Of a stretch of 8,791 nt of DNA, positions 5,320-8,791 are shown piece after piece. The stretch is taken from contig DXGD01000089.1 in the NCBI GenBank assembly GCA_019114115.1, forward strand, positions 1 through 8,791, in the 5' to 3' direction. Position numbers and translations under genes: made by a program. The notes under the pieces were generated by a model. It was not told where the DNA came from. It saw only the letters and a program-made list of their open reading frames with translations, and did no database searches. The stretch's first letter is position 1. Each line of letters opens with the position of its first letter. Origin of the DNA: Candidatus Nesterenkonia stercoripullorum. GTDB taxonomy: Bacteria > Actinomycetota > Actinomycetes > Actinomycetales > Micrococcaceae.

Positions 5320-6519
5320 ATGGCCCCCACTGAGACTGTGATCGTTTCCGGCGCTCGCACCCCGATCGGCAAGCTGCTGGGCTCACTGTCGAGCCTCTCG
5401 GCAGCAGAGCTAGGAGCCGTCGCCATTTCCGGGGCGCTGGCCAAGGCGAAGGTCGCCGCAGACGCTGTGGACTACGTGATGATGGGGCAGGTGCTGCAGG
5501 CCGGGGCGGGGCAGAACCCGGCGCGTACGGCCTCGCTGGCCGCGGGCATCCCGGCGTCGGTCCCCTCGATCACCGTGAACAAGGTGTGCCTCTCCGGGAT
5601 CAGCGCAGTGGCCTCGGCGGATCAGCTCATCCGGGCGGGAGAGGCCGAGGTCGTCGTCGCCGGGGGCATGGAGTCGATGTCTCAGGCCCCGCATGTGCTG
5701 CGTGGCTCCCGCACAGGGACCAAATACGGCGATGCTGCCCTGGTCGATTCACTGGCCTATGACGCCCTGTATGACCAGGCGACGGCGCAGAGCATGGGGG
5801 CGCTCACCGACTCCTGCAACACTGGCGAAGCTGAGGTGAGCCGTGAGGAGCAGGATGCCCTCGCCGCCTCCTCGCACCAGCGTGCGGCCGCAGCCTGGGA
5901 CGCCGGCTACTTCGCCGATGAAGTCGTCCCGGTCTCCATCCCGCAGCGCAAGGGCGACCCGATCGAGGTGTCCCGAGACGAAGGGGTCCGTGGTGACGCC
6001 ACTGCGGAGTCCCTGGGCGGGCTGCGACCTGCTTTCGGGAAGGACGGGACGATCACGGCGGCCTCCTCGTCACAGATTTCCGACGGCGCCTGCGCGCTCG
6101 TCGTGATGTCCAAGGACAAGGCCCGCGAGCTCGGACTCGACTGGATCGCCGAGATCGGGGCTCACGGCATGGTCGCCGGTCCCGATTCCAGCCTCCAGCT
6201 GCAGCCCGCTCGGGCGATCGAGGCGGCCTGCAACAAAGCCGGCCTGACGGCCTCCGAGCTCGACGTCGTGGAGATCAACGAGGCATTCGCCGCTGTCGGC
6301 GTGGCCTCAGCCCGGGCGCTGGGGATCGGTGAGGACCGGGTGAATGTCAACGGCGGGGCGATCGCGCTCGGTCATCCCGTCGGCATGTCGGGTGCACGGC
6401 TCGTGCTGCACCTGGCGCTGGAGCTCGGCAGGCGAGGAGGCGGCGTCGGGGTCGCCGGTCTCTGCGGGGGTGGCGGTCAGGGCGATGCGCTGATTCTCAA
6501 GGTTGCTCAGACGAGCTGA
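5320..6519 (+). CDS. Acetyl-CoA C-acetyltransferase (thiolase)
   Basis: This complete 399-residue thiolase condenses two acetyl-CoA to acetoacetyl-CoA, or cleaves acetoacetyl-CoA or related 3-ketoacyl-CoA in the reverse direction, in the cytoplasm. All active-site elements are visible: nucleophile Cys90 in [11 protein letters not shown], Asn320 in EINEAFA, His352 in [16 protein letters not shown], and Cys382 in [22 protein letters not shown] is the usual loop after the first block. Features such as [18 protein letters not shown] and [15 protein letters not shown] are characteristic of actinobacterial acetyl-CoA acetyltransferases. GAGGAG at 5306-5311 with an 8-nt spacer fixes the start. The divergent TetR gene probably regulates it. 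The 3' end overlaps the convergent sortase gene by 23 bp. It is an atoB/thl-type enzyme, but these genomes carry several paralogues, so no symbol is assigned; a broader 3-ketoacyl-CoA range is possible. Confidence 0.93.
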   Translation: MAPTETVIVSGARTPIGKLLGSLSSLSAAELGAVAISGALAKAKVAADAVDYVMMGQVLQAGAGQNPARTASLAAGIPASVPSITVNKVCLSGISAVASADQLIRAGEAEVVVAGGMESMSQAPHVLRGSRTGTKYGDAALVDSLAYDALYDQATAQSMGALTDSCNTGEAEVSREEQDALAASSHQRAAAAWDAGYFADEVVPVSIPQRKGDPIEVSRDEGVRGDATAESLGGLRPAFGKDGTITAASSSQISDGACALVVMSKDKARELGLDWIAEIGAHGMVAGPDSSLQLQPARAIEAACNKAGLTASELDVVEINEAFAAVGVASARALGIGEDRVNVNGGAIALGHPVGMSGARLVLHLALELGRRGGGVGVAGLCGGGGQGDALILKVAQTS

Positions 6520-7351
6520 TCTCTGCGTAGACGACGTAGTTGTCTTCATATTCCCCGGTGTCCGGGTTATAGCCGTCGCAGGTGATCAGCCGGAGCTCGG
6601 GTCCCTCGGTGTTGCCGTAGACCTGCAGGGTGGGGAAATCGTCCTTGCCGTACTGCTCCGCCTTGGTGACCTCGAAGACGACCTCGGAACCGTCCTCCCG
6701 GGTGACCTCGATGCTGTCGCCGGGTTCCAGCTGCGGCAGGTCCGCGAAGACTCCCGGATCTCCGGCTGAATCGTCGACGTGCCCGAGCAGCACGGATGGT
6801 CCGGCTTCGCCCGGCGTGGGGGAGCCGGTGAACCAGCTGGCCGGGGAGCCGGGGTCGCCTGGCGGGACCTCAAGGGTGTCGTCCTCGCGCAGCCCCAGGT
6901 GGAGCAGTTCTGAACCTGCTCCGATGGAGTCGATGGAGAACGAGGCAGGCGGTGAGGCGTCGAGGGTGTCCTCGGGGCTCGGGGCGTCATCGGGTTCGGA
7001 GGGGGCTGGTGATTCCTCGCGGGAGGATTCCTCAGTGGCCTGTTCGTCGTCTGACTGCTCATCGTCTGACTGCTCGCCGCCTGACTGTTCATCCTCGGGG
7101 TGGGCCTCTTGGGTCGGGTCCTGCGGGGAAGACTCGTCCGCGGTAGGTTCCTCCGTGGTGACGACGGCGTCGTCGTTCACGCCCGGCGACCCCGCGTCAC
7201 CGCCTCCCTCGGTGGAGGGGCCCGTCCCGGCGCAGCCGCTGAGCGCCAGGATGACGGCCGCGCTCAGGGCCGCCCAGGTGGTCCCTGCGCGGCCCTGGCG
7301 ACGCGATGAGGGCCCGGTCATCGGTTGTGCGTTCGAATCATGGGCCCTCAT
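6497..7351 (-). CDS. Class F-like sortase with lipoprotein signal
   Basis: Sortases cut a C-terminal sorting signal and attach the protein to the cell wall. This 284-residue protein has a lipoprotein signal ending LALSGC (lipidated Cys40). A Glu/Asp/Ser-rich disordered spacer covers about 45-135, and the catalytic domain about 140-280. His191 ([20 protein letters not shown]) and Cys258 ([16 protein letters not shown]) are the expected catalytic pair; [11 protein letters not shown] ends the domain. At Cys+13, where SrtA has its Arg, stands Asn271; the nearest Arg is 254. The compact domain and GH(V/I)...DN-VV-A pattern fit the actinobacterial class F group. An ATG at 7357 directly abuts GAGGAG, so the start at 7351, 6 nt from it, is preferred. 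The gene follows its probable substrate gene by 38 bp, implying one operon. Confidence 0.85.
   Translation of the reverse strand: MRAHDSNAQPMTGPSSRRQGRAGTTWAALSAAVILALSGCAGTGPSTEGGGDAGSPGVNDDAVVTTEEPTADESSPQDPTQEAHPEDEQSGGEQSDDEQSDDEQATEESSREESPAPSEPDDAPSPEDTLDASPPASFSIDSIGAGSELLHLGLREDDTLEVPPGDPGSPASWFTGSPTPGEAGPSVLLGHVDDSAGDPGVFADLPQLEPGDSIEVTREDGSEVVFEVTKAEQYGKDDFPTLQVYGNTEGPELRLITCDGYNPDTGEYEDNYVVYAEISSSEQP
7047..7091 (-). repeat. Three 15-bp tandem repeats in sortase spacer
   Basis: Three adjacent units of tcgtctgactgctca (plus strand; 7047-7061, 7062-7076, 7077-7091) encode the acidic EQSDD-type repeats of the spacer. The first two differ at one base; the third is more diverged. Each unit is a whole number of codons, so copy changes would keep the frame and only alter spacer length. 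Confidence 0.85.
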
Positions 7352-7357
7352 CGTCAT

Positions 7358-7363
7358 CTCCTC
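7358..7363 (-). promoter_or_regulatory. Ribosome binding site deciding the sortase start
   Basis: GAGGAG (minus strand) lies directly against an ATG at 7357 but 6 nt before the ATG at 7351. The normal spacing points to 7351 as the real start. Choosing the first ATG would add only Met-Thr. Confidence 0.6.
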
Positions 7364-7389
7364 ATCCCTTCAGCGCGAAACCGGACAGC

Positions 7390-8220
7390 TCAGGCCTTGA
7401 CCGCGCGACGGACTGCGAAGGCACCGCCACCCAGGGCCGCTGCGGCGAGCAGGCCACCGCCGACGCCGAGCGCTACGCCGGTACCGTTCTCGGCGCTCGT
7501 GCCCACACCGGTGTCGGCGCCGCCGTCGGGCATATCGGTCATCTGTGAGGCGTTGAGCGTGCCGCAGGCAGCAGGAAGCGTGGCTGCCAGAGGCAGCTCA
7601 GGATCGAGCTCGCTCTGCGCGTTCTGTGCTTGCTCGCTCAGGTTCGCCGGGTCCACGCCGTGCACCACGATGACGCCTGTGCCATCGGCCATGGAGGCCA
7701 GGACGTCGTCGGGCACCTCGACAGTGCGCTCATAGGTGTAGCTGCTGCCACCGGGGAAGCGATCCACGGCCAGACCCGAGTCGGGGCTGGTATCGCCTTC
7801 AGTGGTCAGGGAGGTCCCGATGGCTCCGTAGAAGGGGTGGCCCTCTTCGACGTTGACCGCGCCGTCGCCGTCCTGGTCTGCCTCAGGCGGCGGGCATACA
7901 CCCTGAGCGCCGAAGTGTATGTGCTGGGCGTGCGGGAACGGGCCGTCCATGAAGGTCTCGGCGGCGCCGTCGACGTTCATGGTGACTGTCGCCTCGTTGC
8001 CCTCGACGTGGACCATGACATCACCGGTGGTTCCGCTGTTGTTCATGGAATCCAGGCTGGCCTCGAACGACCATGAATCCTCGGCGGTGTAGCTTTCGCT
8101 GTGCTCGGCGCCGTGGTCGCCCCCGTGGTCCCCGCCGTCGTGAGCGATGGCTGGTCCTGCGGACATGCCCAGAAGGCCGAGTGCGACCACTGGGGTGGCA
8201 AAGAACATTGACTTACGCAT
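7390..8220 (-). CDS. Secreted surface protein with EF-hand loop and sortase-type C-terminal signal (CHRD-like)
   Basis: This 276-residue exported protein has a signal peptide (1-26, MRKSMFF...AGPAIA) followed by a His/Asp/Gly-rich stretch, HDGGDHGGDHGAEH (27-40). The central domain (about 48-195) resembles CHRD-type secreted proteins: FPHAQHIHFGAQGVCPPP, FYGAIGTSLTTEGDTSP and TGVIVVHGVDPANL. Residues 115-126 (DQDGDGAVNVEE) fit a canonical EF-hand loop. Cys109 and Cys219 could form a disulfide. The C-terminus has PDGGADTG (231-238), a hydrophobic span (about 247-270) and RRAVKA, the layout of a sortase sorting signal without LPxTG. The start at 8220 has GAGGAG 7 nt upstream. The sortase gene lies 38 bp downstream, so the two are probably one operon. 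The CHRD assignment is by pattern and tentative; no enzyme function is visible. Confidence 0.85.
   Translation of the reverse strand: MRKSMFFATPVVALGLLGMSAGPAIAHDGGDHGGDHGAEHSESYTAEDSWSFEASLDSMNNSGTTGDVMVHVEGNEATVTMNVDGAAETFMDGPFPHAQHIHFGAQGVCPPPEADQDGDGAVNVEEGHPFYGAIGTSLTTEGDTSPDSGLAVDRFPGGSSYTYERTVEVPDDVLASMADGTGVIVVHGVDPANLSEQAQNAQSELDPELPLAATLPAACGTLNASQMTDMPDGGADTGVGTSAENGTGVALGVGGGLLAAAALGGGAFAVRRAVKA
7507..7530 (-). other. Non-canonical sorting-signal motif PDGGADTG
   Basis: This stretch codes for residues 231-238 of the surface protein. The TG dipeptide is followed by a polar linker, a Gly/Ala/Val/Leu membrane span and a basic end, as in sortase substrates. The pentapeptide-equivalent is GGADTG rather than LPxTG or LAxTG. 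Confidence 0.55.
7843..7878 (-). other. EF-hand/dockerin-type calcium loop
   Basis: Residues 115-126 of the surface protein have Asp at loop positions 1, 3 and 5, Gly at 6, Val at 8, Asn at 9 and Glu at 12. This matches the classical 12-residue calcium loop at every ligand position. The flanks do not form clear helices, so it may be an extracellular calcium loop rather than a full EF-hand. Confidence 0.7.
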
Positions 8221-8369
8221 CTGAAAACTCCTCGTTCACGGGCGACCGATAGGGCCTGATGCGGCTCGGCGCGCCCATCTGTGGCGAACTTCGTGATGTC
8301 TCCGGTTCGCGGGTACCAGATCCTGCGTTCTCCGGAGCAGTGCTGAGTTATCCTTCCTTAGCCCTCGAA

Positions 8370-8386
8370 CAGGTGAGAGTGACCTG
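8370..8386. promoter_or_regulatory. Imperfect 17-bp dyad upstream of the surface-protein operon
   Basis: CAGGT (8370-8374) and ACCTG (8382-8386) are exact inverted arms, and 6 of the 8 pairs across the site match. It lies about 150 bp before the start at 8220, in the 281-bp gap (8221-8501) that must hold the operon promoter. I could not find a convincing -35/-10 pair in this gap. The region also contains a run of seven T (8438-8444). Confidence 0.3.
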
Positions 8387-8467
8387 CCTCACTCGTATGT
8401 TCGGAGCTGCTGGAGAATCGGATGGGAGTTTCCTGAATTTTTTTCACGAGCCTGCGGGTGCGCCTGT

Positions 8468-8485
8468 CGGCGGTGCGGTCCGCCG
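8468..8485 (-). terminator. Hairpin downstream of the hydrolase gene
   Basis: CGGCGG (8468-8473) and CCGCCG (8480-8485) are perfect 6-bp arms with a 6-nt loop, about 17 nt past the hydrolase stop on the minus strand. A seven-base T/A run lies about 24 bp further on but has the wrong polarity for a U-tract on that strand. It may be a factor-dependent terminator. Confidence 0.4.
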
Positions 8486-8501
8486 CATGGGATCGGGCGG
8501 T

Positions 8502-8791
8502 TCAGTCGTTGAAGGCACCGCGCAAGAAGACGGCGACATCGTCCGGGAACTCGACAGCGGCCTGGTGCGCGGCGTCGTCGATCATCCGCAGCGTGCCGGA
8601 CGGGACAGACTCGGCGATCTGACGGCCCTGCTCCGCCGGTGTGACCGCATCACGACCCCCGACGACGGCGAGCACCGGCACCGTGAACTCCGGAAGCCGA
8701 TCCCTGAGGTCGAACGTCTCGACGACGCGGCACAGTGCCGCGTAGCTGCCGCGGTCTGCCTCGCGCAGCCCGGACATGACTTCCTCGACCG
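8502..8791 (-). CDS. Alpha/beta hydrolase, 3-oxoadipate enol-lactonase-like, 5' partial
   Basis: Only about the last 95 residues are in the window; the frame is open to the right edge and an ATG at 8777 is internal. The visible part has two of the three catalytic residues of an alpha/beta hydrolase: Asp in VLAVVGGRDAVTP and His in MIDDAAHQAAVEFPD. A final helix, DVAVFLRGAF, follows. The nucleophile elbow would be upstream, outside the window. The spacing and the VP-VLAVVGGRD...TP-GR-IAESVP pattern are those of PcaD-type enol-lactonases, which open the ring in the protocatechuate branch of the beta-ketoadipate pathway. Many esterases and haloperoxidase-like enzymes look alike here, so the substrate is open. 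It is followed by a GC hairpin and separated by 281 bp from the surface-protein operon. Confidence 0.8.
   Translation of the reverse strand, partial: VEEVMSGLREADRGSYAALCRVVETFDLRDRLPEFTVPVLAVVGGRDAVTPAEQGRQIAESVPSGTLRMIDDAAHQAAVEFPDDVAVFLRGAFND

Noticed and set aside
6630..7400. Plus-strand frame of 256 codons opposite the sortase, Ser-rich
   Set aside because: The Ser-rich composition mirrors the acidic spacer of the real gene on the other strand; no signal, domain or ribosome binding site supports it.
7630..8076. Plus-strand frame of 148 codons opposite the surface protein
   Set aside because: Antisense shadow of a gene with signal peptide, EF-hand loop and sorting signal; no recognisable features of its own.
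8438..8444. Seven-T run as a plus-strand terminator
   Set aside because: No gene is transcribed rightward into it and no stable hairpin immediately precedes it.

Overview
The window is high-GC DNA with dense, mostly non-overlapping genes. It has actinobacterial hallmarks: an actinobacterial-type thiolase, an MTH1187-family thiamine-binding protein, a class F-like sortase and TetR regulators with long tails. The best guess is a member of the Micrococcales, inferred from gene content and protein style; I cannot name a genus. I see no insertion sequences, phage genes, CRISPR arrays, tRNA or rRNA.

Layout, left to right. (1) 1-1850, + strand: the 3' two thirds of a PEP-synthase/rifampin-phosphotransferase-like phosphotransferase, entering from outside the window. 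(2) 1860-3308, - strand: an AtoE-type short-chain fatty acid transporter, with a good promoter at 3353-3381. (3) 3469-3780, + strand: a small thiamine-binding MTH1187/DUF77 protein, divergent from atoE. (4) 3924-4175, - strand: an unrecognised two-helix membrane protein. (5) 4276-5046, - strand: a TetR-family regulator, closed by a perfect 11-bp hairpin. (6) 5320-6519, + strand: an acetyl-CoA acetyltransferase (thiolase) divergent from the regulator. (7) 6497-7351 and 7390-8220, - strand: a two-gene unit of a signal-peptide surface protein (first) and a lipoprotein-type class F-like sortase (second); the sortase tail overlaps the thiolase tail by 23 bp. (8) 8502-8791, - strand: the C-terminal part of an alpha/beta hydrolase resembling 3-oxoadipate enol-lactonase, running off the right edge.

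How they may work together. AtoE, TetR and thiolase fit a short-chain acid/acetoacetyl-CoA theme: uptake, regulation and thiolytic cleavage to acetyl-CoA. However, no CoA transferase or ligase is present, and the three are not one operon. The regulator probably controls itself and the divergent thiolase; GAGGTAT half-sites lie in the shared intergenic region.

The most interesting unit is the sortase pair. The surface protein ends in a sorting-signal-like tail (PDGGADTG, hydrophobic span, basic end) without a classical LPxTG, and the dedicated sortase is encoded 38 bp downstream. The protein also carries a textbook EF-hand calcium loop and a His-rich N-terminus. The sortase has a lipobox and lacks an Arg at the position equivalent to the SrtA catalytic Arg.
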